DNA from: Lewinellaceae bacterium | Lineage (GTDB): Bacteria > Bacteroidota > Bacteroidia > Chitinophagales > Saprospiraceae | Assembly (NCBI GenBank): GCA_020636405.1 | Contig: JACJXW010000008.1 | Location: forward strand, 124,001-188,000 | Reading direction: 5' to 3' | DNA length: 64,000 nt | Part shown: positions 54,828 through 63,883 of the stretch, in pieces | Layout: the number at the start of each line of letters is the position of its first letter | How positions within the stretch are numbered: the first letter of the stretch is position 1 | Notes under the pieces: model-generated | The model's input: only the letters and a program-made list of their open reading frames with translations | Told to the model about the DNA's origin: nothing | The model's database searches: none | Translations under genes and position numbers: made by a program

Positions 54828-55310
54828 TTAGCGGGCCCCTTTGAAGGGGGAGGAAGGGGGTTGGGCCAGTTGTTCTTTTTCGGGCCCTTGCTGTTGTTTC
54901 AACGCCGGGCGGATATAGTACTGGAATGCTTCCTGCTGTATGGCGAAGGCGCCGGGTTTGCCCTGGCCGCGGCACTTTTCGCACTGCGGGTCATCCCCCC
55001 AGCACTCGCAGGCGCCGACGGCGCTGGAAAAAACCGCGTTGACCTCGATAAAATAGTCGAGATACTGCAGCAATTGTTCCTTTTGTTTTTTCAGCAGCAG
55101 GAGTTTGTCCTTCAGCTCTTTATTCAGCGCCATCAGTTTTCTGGCCTGCCCCTTGTACTTATCGCCATTGGCGGGTTGTGGCTGGGCCGTATTTTGGGGC
55201 TGGTTATTTTGCTGGGCGAGGATCTTGGCCAGCATTTCCATTTTAGGGTTGTTGTTGCCACCCATTTGTTCCATGAGCGCCGCCATCAGGTTGTCGTTGG
55301 ACGTATTCAT
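54828..55310 (-). CDS. Small protein with C-x-C...C-x2-C zinc-knuckle-like motif
   Basis: 160 residues. A Met/Gln/Asn-rich N-terminus (DNLMAALMEQMGGNNN), a coiled coil (about 55-90), then GACECWGDDPQCEKCRGQG with four cysteines (C-x-C-x6-C-x2-C), followed by GKPGAFAIQQEAFQYYIRPAL. The cysteines resemble a DnaJ-like zinc ribbon half-site, so a metal-binding or partner-binding role is likely. No signal peptide. 18 nt downstream of the first operon gene. Function unknown. Confidence 0.5.
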   Translation of the reverse strand: MNTSNDNLMAALMEQMGGNNNPKMEMLAKILAQQNNQPQNTAQPQPANGDKYKGQARKLMALNKELKDKLLLLKKQKEQLLQYLDYFIEVNAVFSSAVGACECWGDDPQCEKCRGQGKPGAFAIQQEAFQYYIRPALKQQQGPEKEQLAQPPSSPFKGAR

Positions 55311-55328
55311 ATCCGATATCTTACTGGG

Positions 55329-56216
55329 TTAAGAATAAAAGACTTCGAGGAACCGCTGCGCTCGTTCCTGGGGGGAGGCCAGGTCTACCGCAAAGGTTCC
55401 GCCCTCATCCTTGAGGTATTCGAGTGCATCGGGGAAGCCTTCATCCGCGATCTCGGTTTTTGCCTGCCGGGCCAGTTGGATCAGGGCGTTCAGCATGGCC
55501 CCTTCCCGGACGGGCACCTGCTGGGGGCCCACCAACTGGGGCTGGCTTCGGCCGGTGCTGGCCAGCCCCGAGAGGGCGCTCAGTACCTGCTGGTTGCTCA
55601 TCAGGCCGATGAGGAGGGAAAGAGCGTTGCCCTGGTTGGCCGGCGGCGTGGATGGAGGCGGCGTTGGGCTTGGCAGGGGTTGAACAAAATGAGGTTTTCT
55701 TTTTTTCTTCTTTTTCCCCAGGAGTTTACCCAAAAAACCACCGGCAATATTCGTTGCCAGCTTTGGGTTGGATTTAACCAGGCCCACTGCTTTGGTACCG
55801 ACAGTCTTGAGAATGGGGAGGATCGCCTTGGCTACACCGGCCAGGATGGCGGGAAAAGCCTCCTGCGCCTCCCGGGCTTCCTCCGGTGACAGGCCCTCTA
55901 TTTCTTCATAGATGGCCTCCTGAAGAACCTCAGGAATGCGGGCTTCTATTTCCTCAAAAATGGCTTCCCATTCCTCATTAGGGAAATATGCTTCGGCTTC
56001 GTCAAAAGGGCCGTAGGCTTCCATGGGGCCGAAAAATTCATCGAACACCTCTTCCGGGAAGACGTTCTCGGGATAGAATCCTTCGTCAAAGCCTTCAAAA
56101 CCATATTCGTAATTCATGTCATTAAGGTTTTGGCAATAACCGGCAGGGGCGCAAGCAGTGGCCTGAGGCGCCGGCGTTGAGGCGGGTTCACGGATGTTAT
56201 TGGTTTCCCAAAACAC
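55329..56216 (-). CDS. Acidic low-complexity protein, first gene of the seven-gene operon
   Basis: 295 residues from GTG 56216, or 262 from ATG 56117 (MNYEYGFEGFDEGFYPEN), which I think at least as likely. Residues about 34-110 are very rich in Glu, Phe, Tyr and Asp (EEVFDEFFGPMEAYGPFDEA). A hydrophobic helical part (about 120-165: AFPAILAGVAKAILPILKTVG) ends in a basic cluster (GKKKKKRKPHF), then a Pro-rich linker and a helical tail (NALSLLIGLMSNQQVLSALSG). No known domain. The pattern echoes the third operon gene. A helper for the downstream effector genes is possible, but nothing shows the function. Confidence 0.5.
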   Translation of the reverse strand: MFWETNNIREPASTPAPQATACAPAGYCQNLNDMNYEYGFEGFDEGFYPENVFPEEVFDEFFGPMEAYGPFDEAEAYFPNEEWEAIFEEIEARIPEVLQEAIYEEIEGLSPEEAREAQEAFPAILAGVAKAILPILKTVGTKAVGLVKSNPKLATNIAGGFLGKLLGKKKKKRKPHFVQPLPSPTPPPSTPPANQGNALSLLIGLMSNQQVLSALSGLASTGRSQPQLVGPQQVPVREGAMLNALIQLARQAKTEIADEGFPDALEYLKDEGGTFAVDLASPQERAQRFLEVFYS

Positions 56217-56349
56217 AGGCGAAAAGCCTCAAATCGGAATAAGTAAATTCAATTGATCATTGATAGGGTAAAATTGAGAAAGCCTCGCCGGAAAATCAAT
56301 CCCCATAAATGAGGGTTTTGCCCTCGTTCGCCAAATTTTCAGTTAAATT

Positions 56350-57105
56350 TCACTCCAGCCAGAATAATTTCGATGCCTTTTTGATCAATTCCGCCGTGTT
56401 TTTGACCTTAAACTTAATGAGCAGGTTCTTGCGGTGAGAGACCACCGTAGCTTCGCTGATGAACAAATGGCCGGCAATCTCCCTGGCGGAATATCCGTTG
56501 GCAATTAACTGAAGGATCTCTTTTTCCCGGGGGGAGATGTTTATTTTTTCCTCCGACGCCATTGAGATGTCCGTCAGCGGCTGGAGGTGGGTGATGTTCC
56601 GGGCCTCTTCCACGAACAATTTCCGGTGTTCCGTAAGTTTGGATAAACCGTTGGGAGGGATGTTGTTAAACAGGATCTTTCGGGCTTCTGCCCGGTTTGT
56701 ATCTTGATACTTCCCTTGCCGGATCTCTATCTTCTTTATAAAACCCAGGCTGTTCTGGGGTTGGCCGTAGGCCGTGAAATCCAGGATCGCTCCCGTGTTT
56801 TCCACCCAGAACCAGTCGTGTTTCTCATTTTTCACCCTGAATTCCGTACTGATAAAGTGCAGCCGCTGTTCTTTGGCCTGTGTTTCTTCCAGTCGGTGTA
56901 ATCTTCTTACATATTCACGCAGGACTCTGGGATAATCACCGGGGTGCATGATGGAATAGAGGAAATCCAGTCCCTTCTCATAAAATGGGCCGGGGCTGTA
57001 GCCTAATAAGTGATGGACGGAGTTGCTCATGTAAAGAAACCGGCCGGTACTGTAGTCAATCAAATAAACAGCTACTTCTTCAAGCTGATTGATCTTTTGA
57101 AGCAT
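56350..57105 (-). CDS. PAS-LuxR transcriptional regulator
   Basis: 251 residues. An N-terminal PAS domain (about 5-130: VAVYLIDYSTGRFLYMSNSVHH, GLDFLYSIMHPGDYPRV, FRVKNEKHDWFWVENTGAIL) and a C-terminal GerE/LuxR helix-turn-helix (about 188-251: ISPREKEILQLIANGYSAREIA, FISEATVVSHRKNLLIKF). Bacteroidota use such proteins as sensors of small molecules or redox. It lies 133 nt upstream of the seven-gene operon on the same strand and is divergent from the CHAT gene, so it may control both. Confidence 0.85.
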   Translation of the reverse strand: MLQKINQLEEVAVYLIDYSTGRFLYMSNSVHHLLGYSPGPFYEKGLDFLYSIMHPGDYPRVLREYVRRLHRLEETQAKEQRLHFISTEFRVKNEKHDWFWVENTGAILDFTAYGQPQNSLGFIKKIEIRQGKYQDTNRAEARKILFNNIPPNGLSKLTEHRKLFVEEARNITHLQPLTDISMASEEKINISPREKEILQLIANGYSAREIAGHLFISEATVVSHRKNLLIKFKVKNTAELIKKASKLFWLE

Positions 57106-57306
57106 AAACAGTCAATTTGGGGTTTTCAAAATGGGTTTTATTCTTCTCGGCCATTGGATCGTTGGAGATTCTACAGTGTATACATTTGGCCTTCGGAATG
57201 TTACCCTCCTCAACAGAAGGAAATTTTGTATATTTCTTGTTGAAATTTTAAAACCTAAACCCTTCGGCGTCAACGCTTGTCCGTGCCGAACCTTAAAATT
57301 ATTCCC

Positions 57307-60300
57307 ATGAAGCCCTGCCTTTTTACGGTATTCCCGTTCTTTTTCCTGTGTTTTATTTCCTGCCAAATTGAAAAGCCGGCGCCTGATATCCACCAGGAGC
57401 CACTTCGGGCCGGCCCGCTCACCGACTCCCTTTTCCAGCGGGCCGAACACTTCAAGGCTACTCTGAAATATGACAGTGCGGTTTCCTTTTTTGAGGCGGC
57501 GGCGCAGCATTACGAAAAACAACAAGACTGGGAAAAATACCTGGCCTGCCAGGGAGGGATTGCCCATTGCCTGTGGGCCACTCACCGGGGCGACGAGGCC
57601 CTTGGGCTATGCCAGCGTATGATTACGAAGTCCAGCCAGTCTTCGGGGCCTGTACCACTCAAGGCTGCGGACCTTTATACGGTAATGGGAAACATCCATG
57701 CGGACCGCCGGACGCGCAAGGATTACGACAAGGGTGTGGCATATTACGAAAAAGCACTGGCTATCATCCGCGAGCATTATGGGGAGCAGCACCCGGCCCT
57801 TGCCGGTGCTTACGAACGCCTGGGCATTGCCCGGTACCTGGCCGATGATTATCCGGCGGCCATTCCCTTTTATGAAAAGGCGCTGAGCTTTCTGGAGGAA
57901 CCAAATCCTGATAATGTCAATATGTATGCCAAGGTCTACAATAACCTGGGCCTGATCCATTTTGGTATGGGAAATTTCCACAGCGCGATGGACCATTTCT
58001 CCAGGGCAAGGTCTATCATTGAGGAAGTCTTTGGATGTTCAGATCTGAGAGCGGTAAAGTATGCGATCAATATCGCCCAGGCCCAAACCCAAATGGGAAA
58101 TTTTGAAGAGGCCCTCATCAATCTGGAGGAGGCCTGGATCCAATACGAAGCGGCCGGCAGCCCAGGCGGAAAGCTGGTCGTCTATCTCATCGGCTCAATA
58201 GGGGATTGTTATATGTACGTGGGCGATCATGAACGAGCGGCCGGGTATTATCAGCAGTGCCTGGAATATTGGGACCCGGAAAAGCGAGATGATATTAACG
58301 GCTTGGTGCTCGGGCTTTCCAGGGCGGGGAAGTGCTACCTCAAGCTCGGGCAAGACGGCCAGGCGATGAGCTGTTTCCAGGAAGCCCTTGGGCATCTCCA
58401 GGCCCATTATGATGCCGATAACCTGAACTGGGTGGAGCCTCTAACCAATCTGGGGCTGGTCCACAAACAACGAGGAGAGGCCGATCGGGCGGAATCCTGC
58501 TTTCGGCAAGCATTGGATATCGCCCAACGTAAAGTGGGAGAGCGGCATCCGGATGTTGGAAGGATCTTGCTGGAGTTGGCCCGGCTTGATCTCGATAAAG
58601 GGCAGTTGGGGCAAGCCCTTGATGGAGCCGATCGGGCAGAGCGTGCTTTTGTGCTATCCGAAACTGCCGCCGGGTTTCCGATGGCGGATGAGGTCAGTTC
58701 CCTGGCCGATTACATTGCCGTACAGGAGCTGAGAGGGCTCATTGGAACCCGGCAATACAGGGCCACTGGTGAGTTAGGCCATTTGATCCTGGCCCGGAAG
58801 GCTCTTATGAGAGGAATGGCCTATTCCGATAGCCTGAAAATGAATTTGGATTCAGCCCCGGCTCTCCAAAACGCACAACGGCAGGTTTTTCAATTAGCGG
58901 AGAAAACACTGGATTGCCTATATCTGCTGTGGCAGGATACGGGTGAGGAGCGGTATCTCCAAGAGGCTTTCGTCTGTATGGAAAAGAGCAAAAGCGAATG
59001 GCTGCGGTCTTCCGCCCGGGAGTTGCTGGCCCGGGAATATGCCGGTATCCCGGAAGAACTGGCCGAGGAGGAATTGTCGCTTAAGGCGCAATTGGCCTAC
59101 TACCGAAACTTAAAAAAGGAAAGATCCGGGGTCCCCTTCACCGGTGGGATTTCGGACGGGGAAACCTGGGAGGGGAGATCCTTCCTGATAAAAAGGCGAT
59201 TGGACTCCCTGAGGCGGGAGCTTGAATTGAACTACCCTGGCTATCGCCGCTTAAAAAATGACCATCGCGTTGCCACTCTTGAAGCCGTTCAGTCCTTCTT
59301 ATGTCAGGCCGGTTCAATCTTAGTCACTTACTTCTGGGGTGAAAATTCGGCCTTTGGGTTATCCGTGTCGCCGGGAGAGGTGCGCTGGAAGAAGATCCAG
59401 GATCCATCCTGCCTCGAGCATTGGATGGCGCTTTTCCAGGAGTCCATAGAGAAGAGCCGGGCCAACTGGCAATCGGACGAATGCCGGCGTGCGTCCTTTC
59501 ATTCCTTTTGCAATAGCGCTTCCAACCTGTATGTCCAATTGCTGGAGCCGGTAATGCAGGGACAGGGCAGGGAACGCTTGCTCCTGGTGCCCGACGGCCC
59601 ACTGGGCCGGCTCCCTTTTCAGGCGCTACTGGACACAATGCCCGGTGCAGAGGTGGCGGGCCGTTTGGACTACCGCACCTTGCCCTATCTGGCCCGGAAG
59701 CGCCCCTTTCAGTATGCGTATTCGGCGACGTTATTGTTGCAGCCACCCAGAAAGGAACGGGGGAAAGGATATATTGGGTTTTCTCCTTCCTATTCTCCTG
59801 GCCCAGAAAACGCTGGCGGTTCGAAGGCCTTCAACAAGCGGAAGGCCGGGCTTTATCCCGAGCAAATGTTCAGGGAGGGGTGGGCCCCTCTTATTCACAA
59901 TAGCCGGGAAGTGAAGGAGGCTGCCGCCTTAATGGGAGGAAGATACTATGATGGTGAGGCCGCCGACGAAATCACTTTTAAAAAAGTGGCGGCGGAGGCC
60001 GGTATACTGCACCTGGCCACCCATGCTTTCACCCATGAAATGGAACCGGATCTTTCAGCGCTGGCCTTTGCCCGGGGTGCCGGGAGCCAGGAAGATGGGC
60101 AGCTTCATGCCTACGAATTATACCACCTTCCCCTGCGGGCAGGCCTGGTGGTGCTGAGCGCCTGCAATACCGGTTCGGGCAGGCTGCGGAAAGGGGAGGG
60201 AGTCATGAGCTTGTCACGAGCTTTTCACCATGCCGGATGCCCTGCGGTGGTTATGAGCCTTTGGCCGGCCAATGACGTTGCCACCGAGGATATTGTCATT

Positions 60301-60588
60301 CGCTTTTTCAGAAACCTGAAACGGGGGCAGGAAAAAAGCCGGGCCCTGCAAGAGGCAACCCTGGAATTTTTGTCAGAGGTCAAAAATGATGAACTGGCTT
60401 CACCATTCTATTGGGCAAATTTTTTAGCCATTGGAAAAGATGATCCGATCCTTATGGAGCAGGACAGCGGGCCGTTGAGCCTGGCCGGTTGGGTGCTTTT
60501 TACCCTATTCTTTTTGGTGGCCGGCCTGGTTGCCTTGGCCAGGAAGAAAAAAAGGAACGCCACTAATCGCCTTCGGCGAGTGACCTGA
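57307..60588 (+). CDS. Membrane-tethered TPR-CHAT (caspase-like) protease
   Basis: 1093 residues from ATG 57307. An N-terminal lipoprotein-type signal (C19 in FLCFISCQIEKP), then many TPR repeats (about 40-470: GDEALGLCQRMITKSS, YEKALAIIREHYGEQHPALA, NNLGLIHFGMGNFHSAMDHF) and a helical linker. A C-terminal CHAT domain (about 650-1045) has the caspase-type dyad H906 (LHLATHAFTHE) and C953 (VVLSACNTGSG), plus VPDGPLGRLPFQAL and VVMSLWPANDVATE. A last membrane helix (about 1062-1080, WVLFTLFFLVAGLVAL) and KKKRN follow. The CHAT domain should be outside the inner membrane. CHAT domains are cysteine proteases, some used in defence or cell death. Its 3' end overlaps the anti-sigma gene by 26 nt. 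Confidence 0.88.
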   Translation: MKPCLFTVFPFFFLCFISCQIEKPAPDIHQEPLRAGPLTDSLFQRAEHFKATLKYDSAVSFFEAAAQHYEKQQDWEKYLACQGGIAHCLWATHRGDEALGLCQRMITKSSQSSGPVPLKAADLYTVMGNIHADRRTRKDYDKGVAYYEKALAIIREHYGEQHPALAGAYERLGIARYLADDYPAAIPFYEKALSFLEEPNPDNVNMYAKVYNNLGLIHFGMGNFHSAMDHFSRARSIIEEVFGCSDLRAVKYAINIAQAQTQMGNFEEALINLEEAWIQYEAAGSPGGKLVVYLIGSIGDCYMYVGDHERAAGYYQQCLEYWDPEKRDDINGLVLGLSRAGKCYLKLGQDGQAMSCFQEALGHLQAHYDADNLNWVEPLTNLGLVHKQRGEADRAESCFRQALDIAQRKVGERHPDVGRILLELARLDLDKGQLGQALDGADRAERAFVLSETAAGFPMADEVSSLADYIAVQELRGLIGTRQYRATGELGHLILARKALMRGMAYSDSLKMNLDSAPALQNAQRQVFQLAEKTLDCLYLLWQDTGEERYLQEAFVCMEKSKSEWLRSSARELLAREYAGIPEELAEEELSLKAQLAYYRNLKKERSGVPFTGGISDGETWEGRSFLIKRRLDSLRRELELNYPGYRRLKNDHRVATLEAVQSFLCQAGSILVTYFWGENSAFGLSVSPGEVRWKKIQDPSCLEHWMALFQESIEKSRANWQSDECRRASFHSFCNSASNLYVQLLEPVMQGQGRERLLLVPDGPLGRLPFQALLDTMPGAEVAGRLDYRTLPYLARKRPFQYAYSATLLLQPPRKERGKGYIGFSPSYSPGPENAGGSKAFNKRKAGLYPEQMFREGWAPLIHNSREVKEAAALMGGRYYDGEAADEITFKKVAAEAGILHLATHAFTHEMEPDLSALAFARGAGSQEDGQLHAYELYHLPLRAGLVVLSACNTGSGRLRKGEGVMSLSRAFHHAGCPAVVMSLWPANDVATEDIVIRFFRNLKRGQEKSRALQEATLEFLSEVKNDELASPFYWANFLAIGKDDPILMEQDSGPLSLAGWVLFTLFFLVAGLVALARKKKRNATNRLRRVT

Positions 60589-61324
60589 TTATCGCCCGGG
60601 CATCCTTCTGGTATGGGCTATCCGTTGCGGCAATAGCCTCGAAGGTACTCCTGGCTTGTTCACGACGGCCAGCTTTCAGGTGGGAAAGGGCAATGTACCA
60701 TGGCTTTTCATAAGGGTAGCCGGCCCTGATGGCCGAGAATGCTTTTAGTGCCTGATCGGGCTGGCCGTTCAACAAACTGAGTATACCCAGCCAGAAGTAA
60801 TAATCGGATGATGGGGTTTCTGATAGGTGTTTGCCATAGGCCCTCAGGCGGAGAAGAGCTTCCTCATTATTTCCATGGTAGTAAAGGGAATCAATGGCCA
60901 CCTGCACCGGTGCTTCCACAGCAGCCGTTTGGCCCGCCTCGGCGTCGCGAAAGATCTTCGAGTTGGCGGGAGGTGAAAAATATTGTGCGAATAGTTCCTC
61001 GCTGGATCTCGACTGGGGCTTTAGCGCCCACCAGCCGGCAGCCAGTACGCCTGCTAATACGGCAGCCAGGGCAATGCGTAAAATAACAGGCCGGGCCAAT
61101 TTTTTCCTCTCCGGTGATCGTTCTTCGACCACCTTTTTGACCACCTTTAGGAACGCATTCACGTTGGATGGGCCCAAGGCCTCCCGCAGGGCTTTCTCCT
61201 CCTCCATTGCGCTTTGAAATGCAGGGTCTGTCCTCATTAAGGCCTCAACGGCTTCCACCTGCGGTTGGGCCAGGTGGCCATCGAGGAAAGCGTCGATCAG
61301 GTCATTTCTTTCTTCTTCGCCCAT
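60563..61324 (-). CDS. Transmembrane anti-sigma factor-like protein with TPR-like periplasmic part
   Basis: 253 residues. N-terminal cytoplasmic segment (about 1-80) starts EEERNDLIDAFLDGHLAQPQ, like the sigma-binding region of FecR/RsiW-type anti-sigma factors but without the zinc-type HxxxCxxC. One membrane helix (about 80-103: PVILRIALAAVLAGVLAAGW). A C-terminal outside part (about 135-253) of TPR-like helices (NNEEALLRLRAYGKHLSETP, GQPDQALKAFSAIRAGYPY). It overlaps the ECF sigma gene by 23 nt, so the pair is translationally coupled. The outside domain is a possible target of the neighbouring CHAT protease. Confidence 0.75.
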   Translation of the reverse strand: MGEEERNDLIDAFLDGHLAQPQVEAVEALMRTDPAFQSAMEEEKALREALGPSNVNAFLKVVKKVVEERSPERKKLARPVILRIALAAVLAGVLAAGWWALKPQSRSSEELFAQYFSPPANSKIFRDAEAGQTAAVEAPVQVAIDSLYYHGNNEEALLRLRAYGKHLSETPSSDYYFWLGILSLLNGQPDQALKAFSAIRAGYPYEKPWYIALSHLKAGRREQARSTFEAIAATDSPYQKDARAIIRSLAEGD

Positions 61325-61940
61325 GATTCATCAGTTCTGGATACCGAGCATCCATTCTTACCAGCTGCATCAGTTTTTGCTTGCATTTAAACTTCCGTTT
61401 TCGGGCGTATCCTTCACTGGCAAACCCCAGTTTATAGGCAATGTCCCTCATCGAAAGTCCCTCCAAAGCTAAACTCAGGACCCTCCGGCAACCTTCACTT
61501 AGCTTCCTGAATTTTTCCCGGTAAAGCTGGTATCGTTCCGCTGTTTCTATTGCTGTTTGAAAATCCTTCTCTAAAACTTCGGGTTGTTGTCCGGAAGCTA
61601 TCGGTAAAGTCCTTTTTCTTCGTTTTAATATATTCAGCCACTGTCGTTTACAGATCTCGAACAATAAAGAGGAAAATGCACTATGTAGTTCGAAATTTTC
61701 ATCTTCCGCCTTCAGATAAATGACCTCTAAAGCATTCATGAAAAGGTCTTCGGCTTCCTGTCGGTTGCCATTTCCGTTGCTCTTCACATAATTTTCGATC
61801 ATGGGGAAAAAGCGCGTAAAGATATATTCTATAGTTGTGGTGTCGTGATCTCTCAGCCCTTTTATCAGTAATGGGTTCTCCATAAGGGCTAATATACTTT
61901 TTTGGATCGATTCGAGCGCAATCGAAAATTTTAATTTCAT
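61302..61940 (-). CDS. ECF-type RNA polymerase sigma-70 factor
   Basis: 212 residues; an alternative start at 61883 would give 193. Region 2: about 35-105 (TTTIEYIFTRFFPMIENYV, QEAEDLFMNALEVIYLKA, SSLLFEICKRQWLNILKRRK). Region 4: about 145-195 (LSEGCRRVLSLALEGLSMRDI, AYKLGFASEGYARKRKFKCK). Short linker, as in extracytoplasmic-function sigma factors. Coupled to the anti-sigma gene downstream. Divergent from the lipoprotein gene at 62033, 92 nt apart. Which promoters it uses is unknown; the nearby TPR-CHAT gene and the operon are obvious candidates. Confidence 0.88.
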   Translation of the reverse strand: MKLKFSIALESIQKSILALMENPLLIKGLRDHDTTTIEYIFTRFFPMIENYVKSNGNGNRQEAEDLFMNALEVIYLKAEDENFELHSAFSSLLFEICKRQWLNILKRRKRTLPIASGQQPEVLEKDFQTAIETAERYQLYREKFRKLSEGCRRVLSLALEGLSMRDIAYKLGFASEGYARKRKFKCKQKLMQLVRMDARYPELMNHGRRRKK

Positions 61941-62032
61941 TCGCTCCGCCTCCCGTTAATTTAACACTTCATTAGCAACTCCCGCCTTGCTTGTTTTGGC
62001 AACAAATGAGATATTAGGCCAAAGACCAAGCT

Positions 62033-63802
62033 ATGCCCTACCGTATCTGCCTTGTATTGTTGCTGGCCCTGGGACTGTGGGCCTGTCAGCCCGCGCCCGC
62101 GCCTGCCCCGGAGCAGGCGGCGCAAAGGCAGGATATCCTCAACATCAACGAACGGCCGGAGGGGGCAAGCCCCTATTCGGTGGAATGGGGCAGCCTGCAC
62201 ATCCCTCTGGTGAAGTATGCCAACCCGGAGGTGTACAGCGGTAGCCTCGAAGTGGAAATTTCAGCATTCCGGGATATGGTGGGGCAGGAACTCCGGCTGC
62301 TGAAGTACGAACGCGAACAGGAGGTGGAAGTGGTGAGTATCCACCGGGAGCCGTACAGCCGGTTTTCTTCCTTTTGGTTCTCCTATCCGGAATTTCGCCG
62401 CCGTCGCCTGGAACCCTCTGTCGCTTCCACCCTGAGGCAGGGCATACGGCAGGGCGATGTCTTATCCGTGCGCCTGTTTTCCAAAACGGACAGCACGATC
62501 GTGCAATCGGTGATGATCAAGGTGGCAGACCCTTTTGAGGAATACGTTCCCGCGGTGGAAGTCCCGCGCCCGCATTACGACGGTGATGTCTTTGGCTTTC
62601 AGCTCGTCCAGAAATCGGGGCGCCGCCCCTTGCTACGCATTGATACTACTTCGGAAGCTACGCGCCATATTTACGAGCTGTACCGCCATAACCGCCTGTA
62701 CAAAGTCGTCCACGTGCCAGGTTTTCAGACCCGCCGGAGGTTGCTTACCGACCGGGATCAGTTGTTTCAAACGCTGGAAATTCACCACGCTGAATTGCTG
62801 GGCGCGGGCCACGATTGGCTCTCCCTGCCTGAATTTACCGCCTTTGAAGGGGCGGATGTCAACCTTCGGTGGGGCGACATGGTGGCCTCGCCTTCCAGCG
62901 AGAACTATCACCAGCGGGACTTTCGCACTCACATTACCCGGGGGCTTCACCTGCAGGTAGGAAAGGAAGAACTCCCGATCTGCGGGTTCCACCTCTTTAT
63001 CGATGCCAGAGACGAACGGCCGGAACTCTACGTGGCCGACAGCCTGGAAAGCCCGGCCTTGCTCAAAGCCCTCTTGAGAGTGCAACCCGCCAGTACGATT
63101 TATTTCGATAAACTTATCGTGAAGAATAAATCCGGACAGCTGATGCTTTTCCCGGTAGCCTTTGCTTTTAATATCGGATTCGAACGCCCTTATGATCTTA
63201 CTGTCGAACCCCTATCCTCTATCTCCGGCCCATCTGATTACCAGGTGGATGGGCAGAAAGGGGCCACCCTGATCCGGATGCACAATTATGCGCTTTCCGA
63301 GGCACTGCCCCTGCTTTTGGGGCTGGACAGCACCCAATTGCGCCGCCGGGACTGGCAGCAAGACCCGCGGCTCGATATTTTCTTCACCTCCGCCTATTAT
63401 TCGGTTGAAGATGGGAAGACACTGATCCTGAGAGCCCTTCAGGACAAATTCGGGCTGGAACTGGAATGGGCCAACCTTCAGGAGTCCTATCAACTGGCCG
63501 TCAAAGACAGCGCAGTCCTGGATGAGTTCAGGGTGGTATCCGACAAGGATTTCATCCAATACAAAGATGCGCATAACAAGACGGCACTATTGGTACACAT
63601 CACTCCCGCTGACCTGGCCCGGTTTCTCACCCAGGAACTCGACGTATCCGTCGTCAATCGGACGGGCCTGCCCGCTGATACCAAGATGAAGATCGAAATG
63701 GACTTTGCTTCCCTCGCCTCTGCACGGGAGAGTTTAAGCCGTCATGGGATGGCCCTCGAGCGGGTGAAGGAGGGGGCAACGGTGACGGCGCACCTCAGGT
63801 GA
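62033..63802 (+). CDS. Lipoprotein sharing a domain with the BlaR1-like protein; DUF3738-like C-terminus
   Basis: 589 residues with a lipoprotein signal (LLLALGLWACQPAPA, C18). About 40-200 hold an N-terminal module (VEWGSLHIPLVKYANPEV). Residues 202-381 (RIDTTSEATRHIYEL, VVHVPGFQTRRR, LLFPVAFAFN-like words) match residues 810-990 of the BlaR1-like protein at 40964. The C-terminal part (about 390-589; FFTSAYYSVEDGKTLILRAL, DVSVVNRTGLPADTKMKIEM) has the shape of DUF3738 domains, which often occur with BlaR1-type peptidases. Expected outside the inner membrane. A partner or substrate of the BlaR1-like sensor is possible. Confidence 0.7.
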   Translation: MPYRICLVLLLALGLWACQPAPAPAPEQAAQRQDILNINERPEGASPYSVEWGSLHIPLVKYANPEVYSGSLEVEISAFRDMVGQELRLLKYEREQEVEVVSIHREPYSRFSSFWFSYPEFRRRRLEPSVASTLRQGIRQGDVLSVRLFSKTDSTIVQSVMIKVADPFEEYVPAVEVPRPHYDGDVFGFQLVQKSGRRPLLRIDTTSEATRHIYELYRHNRLYKVVHVPGFQTRRRLLTDRDQLFQTLEIHHAELLGAGHDWLSLPEFTAFEGADVNLRWGDMVASPSSENYHQRDFRTHITRGLHLQVGKEELPICGFHLFIDARDERPELYVADSLESPALLKALLRVQPASTIYFDKLIVKNKSGQLMLFPVAFAFNIGFERPYDLTVEPLSSISGPSDYQVDGQKGATLIRMHNYALSEALPLLLGLDSTQLRRRDWQQDPRLDIFFTSAYYSVEDGKTLILRALQDKFGLELEWANLQESYQLAVKDSAVLDEFRVVSDKDFIQYKDAHNKTALLVHITPADLARFLTQELDVSVVNRTGLPADTKMKIEMDFASLASARESLSRHGMALERVKEGATVTAHLR

Positions 63803-63883
63803 GGCGAGGCTTCCCCGTGGGTTCTCCTTAGAGGTCCTTATGCTCAAAACTGGCCAGCCTGCGGATAGGGGGGCTTCGGGGGG

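Noticed and set aside
57106..61940. Type III-E CRISPR (Craspase) locus
   Set aside because: TPR-CHAT, sigma and anti-sigma-like genes are present but no gRAMP-like or other cas gene and no array; only the regulatory analogy remains.
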